DNA from: Papio anubis
Lineage: Eukaryota > Chordata > Mammalia > Primates > Cercopithecidae
NCBI RefSeq assembly: GCF_008728515.1
Contig: NC_044981.1
Location: 132,247,937 to 132,311,936 of the forward strand
Direction: 5' to 3'
Length of the DNA stretch: 64,000 nucleotides
Position numbers and translations under genes: made by a program. Numbering within the stretch: position 1 is the first letter of the stretch; each line of letters opens with the position of its first letter. The notes beneath the pieces are model-generated. The model made no database searches and was not told where the DNA came from. It saw only the letters and a program-made list of their open reading frames with translations. Shown one piece after another: positions 11,780-22,902 of this stretch.

Positions 11780-13648
11780 ACAGCTAGTGAAGTATTAAGA
11801 ACACATTGCTTACAATGAATCTGATGCTATTATCAGAAAGATTAGGGAAAATATTGTACCCAGGAAACAAATTACAAGCAGCTAAAAGAAAAAACTAATT
11901 AGAAATTCAAAATTGAATACCTGTGCATGATTAAAATACACACATACACATACATACACTAAATAGCAAGCTAGGGATAGAAGAAATTATCCCTAGCCTA
12001 ATGAAGGTTATTTACCAGATTTATCTAGCAAAGATTATACTTAAAGTTGAAACTTAGAAGTATTGCAAGTAAAGCCAGGAATAACACAAGGAAGCTGACT
12101 GTCACAGCTAATATTCCATTTGTATTAGACAAAGGCAACAAGTCAAAAATAAGAAGTGAAAGGTATGATGATTAAGAAAGAAAAACCATGGTTATTTATA
12201 GATAATATAATTGTTTAGCTGGAAAACACATAATGAATGACTATTAGAAGTACGTGAGTTAGTCTGGAAGTGGAACCGATATGAAATCGGCATAGAAAAA
12301 TAAATGGCTTCCATATACCTGCACAATTACCATTAAGACAATCCCATTTACAATAACAACAAAGACATTGAAGTAACAAGAAATACACTTAATAAGAAAA
12401 ATACATTTTGGAAAAAAATATGAAATGTTATTGAAGGACATTAGACACCAATAAATGGTGAGATACCATTGAAAGAAAGACACATTATTATAAAAATGCT
12501 ACTTTTTTCCAAAATTAATACATAAATGTAGTTTCATTCAATAGCCCCATCAGACTTTTCATAATAATTGATAAACTGAATCTAACATTTTTATAATACT
12601 AAATATGGAAGGCTAATCAAAACAATCCTGAAAAGTAAGTCAAATGAGTTGGACTTAACCTATCGGATATCAAACTTTATTACAAAGGTAGGGTAAATAA
12701 AGTAGTATTATTGCAGGAATAGACAAATAGATGAATGAAACAAAACAGCCAGGAAGAGATTCCTAGACACGTGGATACTTGGGATATGAGAGTGGGAAGA
12801 AAGAAAGGATGGACTACTTAATAAGTGGTTTCATAAACAACTGGTGTAATACGTGGAAAAACCAAATTAGATAGCTACAAAAAGCAAATGCAACTGGATT
12901 TCATACCTAAATGTAAAGCAAAATTAAAACTTACATTCAATGAATATATAGAGTATGTTATGATTGTCAAGTAGGAAAATATTTCTTAAGACAAAAAGAC
13001 TCAAAATAGTTAACACTGGTAAATGTGCCTACTTCAGGTTACAAAATCTTCTATACCACAAAGACTTTATTCAAAAGTTAAAAGATAAGTGATACACTTG
13101 AAGAATATATTTGCAGACTACATAACGAAGGATTCCTATCTAGAACATATAGGGGAAAAGTTAATTAAACATACTATTTTTCACTAACCACACTGGCAAA
13201 ATTTAAACACTGGCAAGAATTTGAGGAAACAGAAAGGGTTCCAAACTGTTGATAAGAATGTAATCTACTATGATCACTTTAGATAGGAATTTGCCAATAG
13301 CTAATAAAATTTAAAATATTTATATCTAGAAGTTTTACTTCTAGCATATATCCTTTACAAAATTTTGCACATGTGCCAATGATGTTCATGGCATAATTTG
13401 CAAAAGTGAAACATGAAAAGGAATTTAAAAGGGCATTTATACGTGCAATATAAATTCCATTTATCAGGGATGGATAAATGTGCTTTGCTCACAAGCTGGG
13501 GTACCCCTGTACAATAGTGAGAAGGAGTGCACTGGATTGAAGCATAACGACATGGCCATATTTAATAAACAATGCTGTGTTAACCAAACAAAAATAGTGC
13601 TAGTATATGTAGTACTATTATAGCATTTAATGACTGAAAATTTCATTT
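11780..13648 (+). mobile_element. Old L1M, sense, 5' part of a split element
   Basis: This is a degraded L1 ORF2: the block before 'gccaggaataacacaagga' matches the RT thumb/palm area, 'gtttatttatagataatat' aligns with the YADD-type region (broken), and 'caatcccatttacaataac', 'ggaagagattcctagacac' and 'ttgcagactacataacgaa' follow in ORF2 order. It ends at 13648, where a primate L1 is inserted; the 3' part resumes at 21207. A perfect 10-bp hairpin lies at 11970-11997. Confidence 0.8.
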
Positions 13649-13899
13649 GTTTATTTTTATATTTTTATTTCCAGAATTTCTTTTTTAGCTTTTGTTTTAG
13701 GTTTGGGGTACATAAGAAGGTTTGTTACATAGGTAAACACATGTCATGGTGTTTGTTGTACATATTATTTCATCATCCAAGCATCGAGCCCAGTATACAA
13801 TAGTTATCTTTTCTGCTCCTCTCCCTCTCCCCAGCGTCTCCCTTCAAGTAGATCCCAGTGTCTGTTCTTTCCTTCTGTGTGTTCATAAGTTCTTATAAT

Positions 13900-16800
13900 T
13901 TAGCTCCCACTTATAAGTGAGAACATATGGTATTCAGTTTTCTTTTCCTGTGTTAGTATGTTGAGGATAATGGCCTCCAGCTCCATCCATGTTCCTGCAA
14001 AGAACATGATCTCTTTCCTTTTTATGGCTTCATAGTATTCCATGGTGTGTATGTCTCACATTTTCTTTATCCAGTCTGTCATTGATGTGAATTTAGGTTG
14101 ATTCCATGTCTTTGCTATTGTGAATAGTGCCACAATGAACATTTGCGTGCATGTGTCTTTATGGTGGAATGATTTATATTCCTCTGGGTATATACCCAGT
14201 AATGGGATTGCTGGGTCAAATGGTACTTCTGCTTTTAGCTCTTTGAGGAATCTGCCTCTGCTTTCCACAATGGTGAACTAATTTACACTCCCACCAACAG
14301 CGTATCAGCATTCCCTTTTGTCCGCAACCTTGCCAGCATCTGTTGTTTTTTGACATTTTAGTAATAGCCATCCTGACTGGTGTGAGATGGTATCTCATTG
14401 TGGTTAAGATTTGCATTTTTCTAATTATTGGTGATATTGAGATATTTTTTCATATGCTTGCTGACTGCATGTATGACTTCTTTTGGAAAGTGTCTGTTCA
14501 TGTCCTCTGCTCACTTTTTAATGGGGTTGCTTGTTTTTTCTTTTGTAAATTTAAGTTCCTTACAGATGCTGGATATTAGAACTTTGTCAGATGCATAGTT
14601 TGCAGATATTTTCTCCCATTCTGTAGGTTGTCAGGTTACTCTGTTGATAGTTTCTTTTGCTGTGCAGAAGCTCTGTTTGTTGGTTTAATTATTTCTTTAT
14701 TTGAGATGAGTCTTCCTCTGTCACCCAGGCTAGAGTGCAGTGGCACGATCTCCGCTCACCGCAACCTCTGCCCCCCAAGTTCAAGTGATTCTTGTGCCTC
14801 AGCCTCCTGAGTAGCATGTTGGCCAGGCTGGTCTTGAATTCCTGACCTCAAGTGATCTGCCTGCCTCAGCTGCCCAAAGTGCTGGGATTACAGGTGTGAA
14901 CCACTGCACCCGGCCCCAGAAGCTCTTAAGTTTAATTAGATTCCACTTGTTAAGGCTTGCTTTTGTTGCAATTGCTTTTGCTGTCTTTGTCATGAAATCT
15001 TTACCGTTCCTATGTCCACGATAGTATTGCCTAGGTTATCTTCCAGAGTTTTTATAGTTTTGAGTTTTACACTTACGCCTTTAATCCATCTCCAGTTGAT
15101 TTTTTTGTACGGTGTAAGGAAAGGGTTCAGCTTCTATCTTCCGCATATGGCTAGCCAGTTATCCCAGCACCATTTATGGAATAGTGAGTCTTTTCCCCAG
15201 TGCTTGTTTTTGTCAGCTTTGTTGAAGATCAGATGGTCATAAGTGTATGGCCTTATTTCTGAGCTCTCTATTCTGTTCCATTGGTCTATGTGTCTGTTTT
15301 TGTACCAGTACCATGCTGTTTTGGTAAGCTTTGTAGTATAGTTTGAAGTCGGGTAATGTGATGTCTCCAGCTTTATTCTTTTTGCTTAGGATTACCTTGG
15401 CTATTGGAGCTCTTTTTTTTGGTTCCATACAAGTTTTAAAATAGCTTTTTCTAGTTCTGTGAAGAATGTCAATGGTAGTTTGACAAGAATAGTATTTAAT
15501 CTGTAAATTGTTCTGGGCAGTATAGCCATTGTAATGATATTGATTATTCTATCCATGATCGTGGGATATTTTTCCATTTGTTTGTGTCTTCTCTGACTGA
15601 CTTTGAGTTTTTGTTTTGTAATTCTCATTATAGAGATCTTTCACCTCCCTGGTTAGCTGTATTCCTAGGTATTTTATTCTTTTTGGGGCAATTGTGAATG
15701 TTGTTGCCTTTCTGATTTGGCTCTCAGTTTGGCCATTGTTGGTATATAGAAATCCTAGTGATTTTTGTACACTGATTGTGTATCCTGCAACTTTGCTGAA
15801 ACTGTTTATCAGATGGAGGAGCTCTTGGGCTGAGACTATGGGGTTTTCTAGATATAGAATGAAGCTGTCTGAAAACAGATAGTTTGACTTCCTCTTTTTC
15901 TATTTGGATGCCCTTTATTTCTTTCTCCTGACTGATTGTTCTGGTTAGGATGTCCAATACCATGTTGAATAGAAGTGGTGAGACAAGGCATCCTTGTCTT
16001 GTGCCAGTTTTCAAGGGGAATGGTTCCAGCTTTTCCCCATTCAATATAATGTTGGCTGTGGGTTTGTAATAGATGACTCTTATTACTTTGAGCTATGTTC
16101 CTTCAATACCTAGTTTATTGAGGGTTTTTAACATGAAGCGGTGTTGAATTTTTCCAAAAGCGTTTTCTGCTTCCATTGAGATAATCATGTGGTTTTGTCT
16201 TATTTCTCTTTAAGTGATGAATTGCATTTATTAATTTGCACATGTTAAGTCAATCTTGAATCCTGGGGATGAAGCCCACTTGATCATGATGGATTAGCTT
16301 TTGAATGTGCTGCTGGATTTGGTTTGCAAGTATTTTGTTGAGGATTTCTGCATCAATGTTCATCAAGGATATTGGTGTGAAGGTTTTATTATTATTGCTG
16401 TGTGTCTGCCAGGTATTGGTATCAAGATGATGCTGGCTTCATATAATGAGTTGAGGTGGAGTCCTTCCTCCTCAGTCTTTAGGAATAGTTTCTCTAGGAA
16501 TGGCACCAGCTCTTTTTTTGTACATCTGTTAGAGTTCGGCTGTGAATCTGCCAGGTCTTAAGCTTTTTTCGGTTGGTTGGCTATTTATTACTGATTCAAT
16601 TTTGGAGCTTGTTATTGGTCTGTTTGGGGAATCAGTTTCTTCCTAGCTCAGTCTTGGGAGGATGTGTGTGTCCAGGAATTTATCCATCTCTTCTAGGTTT
16701 TCTAGTTTGTGTCCATAGAGGTGTTTATAGTAATTTCTGATAGTTATTTTTATTTCTGTGTGGTCAGTAGTAACATTCCCTTCATCATTTCTAATTGTGT

Positions 16801-17962
16801 TTATTTGGATCTTCTCTCTTTTCTTCTTTATTAGTCTACCTAGTGGCCTATCTATTTTATTAATTTTTTCAAAAAACGAACTGCTGGATTCATTGGTCCT
16901 TTGAGTGGTTTTGTGTGGCTCAATTTCCTTCAGTTCATCTCTGATTTTTGTTATTTCTTGTATTCTGCTAGCTTTGGGGTTGATTTATTCTTGCTTCTCT
17001 AATTCATTCTTGTGAAGTTATGTTGTTAATGTGAGATCTTTTAACTTTTTGATGTGGGCATTTAGTGCTATGAGTTTCTCTTTTAACACTGCCTTAGCTG
17101 TGTTCCAGAGATTCTGATATGTTTTATCTTTGTTCTCATTATTTTCAAATAATTTCCTAATTTCTGGCTTAATTTCATTATTTGCCCAAAAGTCATTCAG
17201 GAGCATGTTGTTTAATTTCCATGTAATTTCATGGTTTTGAGTGACTTTTATACTCTTGACTTCTATTTTTATTGTGCTGTGGTCTGAGAGTGTGTTTGGC
17301 ATAATTTTGGTCCTTTTACATTTGTTAAGGGTTGTTTTGTGTCCAATTATGTGATTGATTTTTGAGTATGTACCATGTGACGATGAGAAGAATGTATATT
17401 CTGTTCTTTTTGGAGTGGAGAGTTCTGCAAAGGTCTGTCAGATCCGTTTGGTCCAATGTTGAGTTTAGGTCCTGAATATCTTTGCTAATTTTCTGATGAT
17501 CTGTCTAAAACTGTCAGTGGAGTGTTGAAGTCTCTCAATATTACTGTGTAGGAGTCTGTCTCTTCATAAGTCTCTAATAACCTGCTTTATGAATCTAGGT
17601 GCTCCTGTGTTGGGTGCATATATATTGAGGATAGCTAGATCTTCCTGTTGAATTGAACCATTTACCATTATGTAATGTCTTTATTTGTCTTTTTTGATCT
17701 TTGTTGGATTGAAATATATTTTGTCTGAAATTAGGATTGCAACTGTTTCTTTTTTCTCTGTTTCATTTGCTTGGTATATTTTCCTCCATCCCTTTATTTT
17801 GAGCCTATGATTGTCATTAAGTGTGAGATGGGTGTCTTGAAGACAGCATGTCATTGGTACGGGCTTTTTTATCCAGCTTGCCACTCTGTTCTTTTTAAGT
17901 GTTGCATTTAGCCTGTTTACTGTCAAGGTTAGTGTTGATATGTGTGGATTTGATACTGTCAT
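13900..17962 (-). pseudogene. L1 ORF2 remnant (EN-RT), decayed
   Basis: ORF2 encodes the LINE-1 endonuclease and reverse transcriptase that carry out target-primed reverse transcription. The start region at 17962 reads MTVSNPHISTLTLTVNRLN: the catalytic asparagine at position 14 is T, and the glutamate at about 43 is D (CCLQDTHL), so the endonuclease is dead. The RT region survives only as pieces, for example 'MVLDILTRTISQEKEIKG' near 15960-15890. C-terminal pieces read 'PFDPAIPLLGIYPEEYKS' near 14200. An Alu at 14660-14915 also breaks the frame. I place the stop near 13900 by homology. Confidence 0.85.
14660..14915 (-). mobile_element. Alu (S/J type) with internal deletion, antisense
   Basis: Inserted in the L1 ORF2 remnant. 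The A-rich tail side is at 14660-14700, the body runs 14701-14915 and ends 'ccactgcacccggcc'. About 65-70 bp between 'ctgagtagc' and 'atgttggccaggctgg' are missing. 'cagaagctct' flanks both sides and is the probable target-site duplication. Confidence 0.9.
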
Positions 17963-18029
17963 TGTGCTGTTGGCTGGTTATTATGTTGATTTGTTTGTGT
18001 GGTTGCTTAACTGTGACACTGATCTGTGT

Positions 18030-19440
18030 GGTTAAGTGTGGTTTTTTTTATTAGCTAGTGGCAGTCTTTCCTTTCTATATTTAGTGCTCTTCATGATCTC
18101 TTGTAAGGCAGATCTGGTGGTAATGAATTCCTTCAACATTTGCTTATCTGAAAAGGATCTTATTTCTCCTTCACTTAGAAAGCTTAGTTTGGGTATAAAA
18201 TTCGTAGTTGAAGATTCTTTTTTCTTTAAGAATATAGAATATAAGCCCCTAATGTCTTCTGGTTTGTAGGGTTTTAGCTGAAACGTCTGCTTTTAGCCTG
18301 ATGGAGCTCCCTTGTAGGTTACCTGCCCTTTTTTTCTGTAGCTGCTTTTATTTTTTATTATTTTTATTTTTTTAAAATTATTATTATACTTTAAGTTCTA
18401 GGGTACATGTGCATAATGTGCAGGTTTGTTACATATGTATACTTGTGCCATGTTGCTGTGCTGCACCCATCAACTCGTCAGCACCCATCAACTCGTCATT
18501 TACATCAGGTATAACTCCCAATGCAATCCCTCCCCCCTCCCTCCTCCCCATGATAGGCCCCGGTGTGTGATGTTCCCCTTCCCGAGTCCAAGTGATCTCA
18601 TTGTTCAGTTCTCACCTATGAGTGAGAACATGCGGTGTTTGATTTTCTGTTCTTGTGATAGTTTGCTAAGAATGATGGTTTCCAGCTGCATCCATGTCCC
18701 TACAAAGGACACAAACTCATCCTTTTTTATGGCTGCATAGTAACATTTTTTCTTTCTTTCATTTTGACCTTGGAAAATCTGAGGATAATGTGTCTTGGGA
18801 TGATCTTGTGTAGAATCTTGCAGGAGTTCTCTGTATTTCCTGAATTTGACTGTTGGCCTCTCTAGCAAAGTTGGGGAAATTTTTATGGATGATATCCTGA
18901 AATATATTTTCCAAGTTGTTTGCTTTCTCCCCTACCTTCGGTGATGCCAACAATTCAGAGATTTGGCCTCTTTACGTGATCCAATACTTCTTGGTGGTTT
19001 TGCTCATTCTTTTTAGTCACAGTGCTTTTCTTTCTTTATTTTTGTCTGACTGTCCTATTTCAGAGAACCAATCTTCAAGTTCTGAGATTCTTTCCTCAGC
19101 TTGATTTACTCTGCTGTTAACACTTGTAATTGCATTGTGAAATTCTTGTATTGTGTTATTCAGCTCTGTCAGACCTGTTAGGTTATTTTTAATACTGGCT
19201 ATTTTGTCCTTCAGCTCCAGTTTCACTTTATTGTGATTCTTATTTTCCTTGGATTGGGTTTTGCTGTTCTCCTGAATCTCAATGATCTTTGTTCCTGTCC
19301 ATATTCTGAATTATATTTCTGTCATTCCAACCATTTCAGCCTGGTTAAGTACTCTTGTTGGAGAACTGGTATGGTCATTTGGAGAACATAAAACACTCTG
19401 ACCATTCAAGTTACCAGAATTCTCAAACTGGTTCTTTCTC
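18030..19440 (-). pseudogene. L1 ORF1 remnant, interrupted by an L1PA tail
   Basis: ORF1p is the RNA-binding, coiled-coil chaperone of LINE-1. On the minus strand the coiled-coil is visible at 19226-19017 (EFHNAITSVNSRVNQAEER then ISELEDWFSEIGQ). The RRM/CTD part is cut by the L1PA fragment at 18344-18741 and has several stops. The start codon was not located; the upper boundary is estimated from normal ORF1 length. Confidence 0.75.
18344..18741 (-). mobile_element. L1PA 3' fragment inserted in older L1
   Basis: Antisense L1PA 3' end: A/T-rich tail, 'actttaagttctagggtac', 'tgctgtgctgcacccatc', then 'tggtttccagctgcatcca' up to 'tatggctgcatagta'. It joins older L1 ORF1 sequence on both sides. 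It contains an 18-bp tandem duplication at 18463-18498. Confidence 0.93.
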
Positions 19441-21206
19441 ATCTCTGTATGTGGGTGTTCCTTCAACTGCAGTGTAGACTTCTTTTCTGGATGTTTTCAC
19501 CAAGCCAAGGCTTTGTGCAGGGTCTTTATTTGAAGCTGCCTTCTTGTCTCTAGTTTCATACGGGGATATGTTAGTGAGGTATTTTTGGTGTTGAAGCTTT
19601 GAGGTGTGATCCAGCAGGTGGCACTGTGCCTATTGGCCAATTAATAGACACTTGTTCAGTTGTATGGCTCCCCAATATTTCCTTACAGTTGCAGCCATGT
19701 TCCTTCTCAGTTCTCTGAAAATGTAGGTTCCTTTCCACCTTCAGTGCTGGCTGTAGACCACAACTTGGCACTCCTGGACTGCCTGCTGCAGCTCTGGGGC
19801 AATCTCGGTGTTTATATTTTTATCCCAACTTGGAGGCAGCAGAAAAATGGATCTTAGTAGTGGTTGTGACTGAGGGTCATTTGCTTGTTTCCTGGGGGTT
19901 CCACCAGAGAAATGCAGTTCAGCAATTGCTCAGTGCAATCAATCCAGGATGGAGGGTTTGTGCTGTGGGCCCAAGCCAGGAGTTCCCTAACTGGTGACAA
20001 GCAGTTTGAGGGGGTGGGAGTGGCCCATAAGAGATGGACCAGCCACCTCTCCTTTGGTTGGCTGGAGCTTGTTGAAGGTGTAGATAAAGTACTTAAGGTA
20101 ATTGCTCCTCTGTTAGTCTGAGGGTGGCAAGGGCACTTCCGCTGCAGAGGCAGTGGAAGAGAGGCTTTCAGTTACCCCTGGAGGCCCTGCCTAGGGAGTT
20201 GCCAAGCTGCTACTGACTCAATAGCTCTGGTCGGCGATGGCTGGAGGCCCAGGCCTGGAGGACCTGCCTAGTGAGGAGACGTGGGAATGTGTACCCACAT
20301 AACAGTCTGGTTACTTTTCCGTAGGGCTGCTGTAGTATGTTTGGGGCCCACTCTAGTCCTTAGTCACCTCAGGTTTTTCAGCACCTGGAGGTATCACCAG
20401 TGAAGGCTGTGAAACAGCAAAGATGGCATCCTGCCCCTCCCTCTGGAAGCTTTGTCTCAGGGAGGTACAGACTTGTTTCCAGCCCTGTAGGAGGTGGCTG
20501 AAGACCCCAGTTGGGAGGTCCTGCCCAGTGAGGAGGAACAGAATTGAGGGCCCACTTTAAAAAGCAGTGTGTCCATGTTTTGGTAGAGCATCTGTGCTAT
20601 GCTGGGGGTCCACTTCATCCCCCAGTCACCTCAGACACTCTGAAGTCCAAAGGCTGGAATAGCTAAGTTGCCTAAACAGCAAAGTTGGTAGCCTACCTCT
20701 CCCTCTGGGAGCTCCAGCCCAGGGAGGTTACAAATCTCGGTTGGCTGGAGAACACCAACAGGGGCTGCTAGAAACCCCAGTTGGGAGGTCCTGCCCAGTT
20801 AAGAAGAATGGGATCGGGGACCCACTTAAAGAAGCAGTCTGGCCATCCTTGGGTAGACCAGCTGTGTTATACTGTGGGATCCATTCTGCTTCCAGTTGGC
20901 TTGGGCCAAAACAGTTCCCAAAGACTGAAACTGCTAAGTTGCCCAAACAGCAAAGATGGTGGCCCTCCCCTCTCTCTGGGAGTGCTGTCACAGAAGAAAT
21001 TCAAATTTCTGTTGGCTGGGGAACACAGGAGAGGTTGGCCAAAGATCCTAGTTGGCAGGTCCTGCTGAGTTAGGAGTGCGATCAGGAGCCCAGTTAAAGA
21101 AGCAGTCTGGCCACCTGTTGGTAAAGCAGCTGTGCTGTGTTGGGCAATCCCTTCCACCCCCATTTGGATTGGACTCTCTAGAGCCCAAAGGCTGGAATGG
21201 CTAAGT
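19440..21206 (-). promoter_or_regulatory. L1 5'UTR with tandem ~257-271-bp monomers
   Basis: The 5'UTR of the antisense L1 contains at least three full and one truncated tandem units at about 20230-20497, 20498-20767, 20768-21040 and 21041-21206, measured on the shared landmark 'gggaggtcctgcccagt' and its variants. The period is 257, 270 and 271 bp. Each unit carries 'gcagtctggcca'-like, 'gctaagttgc' and 'aacagcaaagatgg'-like blocks. In LINE-1 the 5'UTR is the internal pol II promoter. The element ends inside a monomer. Confidence 0.85.
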
Positions 21207-21380
21207 CCTGATTATTTTTAAAGCATGTATTTTACACACATGTATGTTGAAATATAAAAATCTTGATTGGTTCTAGGAGGTAGAGAAGAAAATGGAATTA
21301 ATGTGGAGTGGTAGTGAGTGGCCAAAATAAATTGTAACTTCGTCTATAATGTTCTATTTTTTTAAAGGAACTGTATTGTT
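21207..21380 (+). mobile_element. Old L1M, sense, 3' part of the split element
   Basis: 'gcatgtattttacacacatg' followed by 'ggttctaggaggtagagaag' and a T-rich 'gttctatttttttaaagg' block resembles the L1M 3'UTR. It continues the element interrupted at 13648. Confidence 0.6.
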
Positions 21381-21524
21381 CTATTAATTTGTATAATTAA
21401 GATTAATTTTCAAACTTACCATAGAAATACAATGCTATGAATGCACACACATACACATACTCTTTCACTTAGTGCTATACAATTATTCTCATGATTTAGA
21501 GTTCATTCTTATAATAGAATTAAT

Positions 21525-21765
21525 AGGTACTATTCATTAGTCACCCACCACATGCTAGGAAGTATACCAGGAGTTCTATACACATTTCATTAATCCTATT
21601 ATTAATCCTGGGAGTTAAGTGTTATTACAGTATCATAAGCAGAAAAAAAAATCTTCATAGAGACCAAGCACCTGACCCAATATAAGGCAGGGGCTCCATT
21701 GTAGAACCAGGATTCACATTCATTTCTGTAAGGCTTTAAAGCATATGCAATGCCCATTACCCAAT
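21525..21765 (-). mobile_element. MIR, antisense
   Basis: 'ccaccacatgctaggaagt', 'cattaatcctattattaatc', 'gagttaagtgttattacagt' and 'gtagaaccaggattcacatt' follow antisense MIR order across most of the consensus. Confidence 0.75.
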
Positions 21766-22559
21766 GCTTCCTTTATGTCACAGACTGACACAAGCTGACT
21801 CCTCTTATTGGCTGATATGAAGATAAAGATTTTAGCATCACTTCTGCATGAAGTCTTCCTCAAAGTTATCTTTCTCTGGGCCTTATGTTATAAAGTCAGA
21901 GTGGGAATGTATGGTTCCAATGCTCCTTGCATTTCAGCATTCACAATAAACTCAGCTAGTCTAAGGGCTTCTTAGTATGGCTCCCAGAGACTGGGAAAAT
22001 GGCCCAACCTGCAGCATTAAGAATGTTCCCAGATCAGGATGTACCAGCCTGGAGAGAGTGAGGGTGATGAATAAGTCCTTTGTTTATGCCTGAGCAAGCT
22101 GTGTATTATGCATTACATATCACAGAGACTGATGAAATATGCCTGGATTGCATATGGTGGCCTCTGGAATGTATCCCTGTGAAGCTGTGTGCAGAAATAT
22201 ACCGGGTTGATGCCTGCGAAGTTGGCGCTGGAGAGATGTGGTTGTGCTTCTAGAAAGTCACTCAAACATTATCATCTGCAACTTTGAAAACCCTATAGAG
22301 AGGTATTGGGGGTGGGTCCAAAGGCTGCATCTGTCTGAGATAATGCAACTCTCTCCTTGTCAGGGTGCCAAGTTGCAGAGGGTTCTAGTCACAGTGCATT
22401 GCAGTTGAATGGTGTCTCTGGAATTGGGCAGTGCACACCCTGGGCATCCATTGATGGTGATACTACTGTTGTGTGTCTTGACTAAGCTGACTTATTTGGT
22501 GTCCACTGAAAAATAAGCCTTGTTTGATTGGTCCTAGAGGTGCATACATCTGGTCTTTT
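21766..22559. other. No gene or repeat recognised
   Basis: This spacer lies between the two divergent L1 5' ends. It is unique-looking and moderately GC-balanced, with no motif I can assign. Confidence 0.5.
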
Positions 22560-22645
22560 CAAAAACCTGCATCCCTGACCCCCAAGTAGCCTAACTGGGA
22601 GGCACTCCCAAGTAGGGGCAGACTGACACCCCACATGGCCGGGTA

Positions 22646-22774
22646 CCCCTCTGAGACGAAGCTTCCAGAGGAACAATCAGGCATCAACATTTGCTGTTCA
22701 GCAATATTCGCTATTCTGCAGCCTCTGCTGCTGATAACCAGGCAAACAGGGTCTGGAACGGACCTCCAGCAAAC
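22646..22774 (+). promoter_or_regulatory. 129-bp L1PA 5'UTR segment retained
   Basis: The 5'UTR contains the ~129-bp stretch between 'ggccgggta' and 'ccaacagacctacagctga' that is absent from the youngest human L1PA copies. In human work (Jacobs et al. 2014) this stretch is the ZNF93-bound element whose loss allowed escape from KRAB zinc-finger repression. Presence is seen by comparison with remembered consensus; binding in this species is not implied. Confidence 0.65.
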
Positions 22775-22902
22775 TCCAACAGACCTACAGCTGAGGGTCC
22801 TGACTGTTAGAAGGAAAACTAACAAACAGAAAGGATACCCACACCAAAACCCCATCTGTATATCACCATCATCAAAGACCAAAGGTAGATAAAACCACAA
22901 AG

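Larger units (their letters stand above)
13650..21206 (-). mobile_element. Near full-length old primate L1 (L1PB / old L1PA), antisense
   Basis: The minus strand shows the full L1 order: tandem-repeat 5'UTR (about 21206 to 19440), ORF1 remnant, ORF2 remnant (17962 to 13900), then a 3'UTR and A-rich tail next to 13650. Two younger insertions interrupt it, an Alu at 14660-14915 and an L1PA tail at 18344-18741; removing them leaves about 6.9 kb. It lies inside the L1M on +, which fixes the order of events. Many stops and frameshifts make it non-autonomous. Confidence 0.92.

Noticed and set aside
20728..21163. Overlapping 87-110 codon frames on both strands
   Set aside because: They arise from the tandem L1 5'UTR units and repeat with the unit period; not coding.
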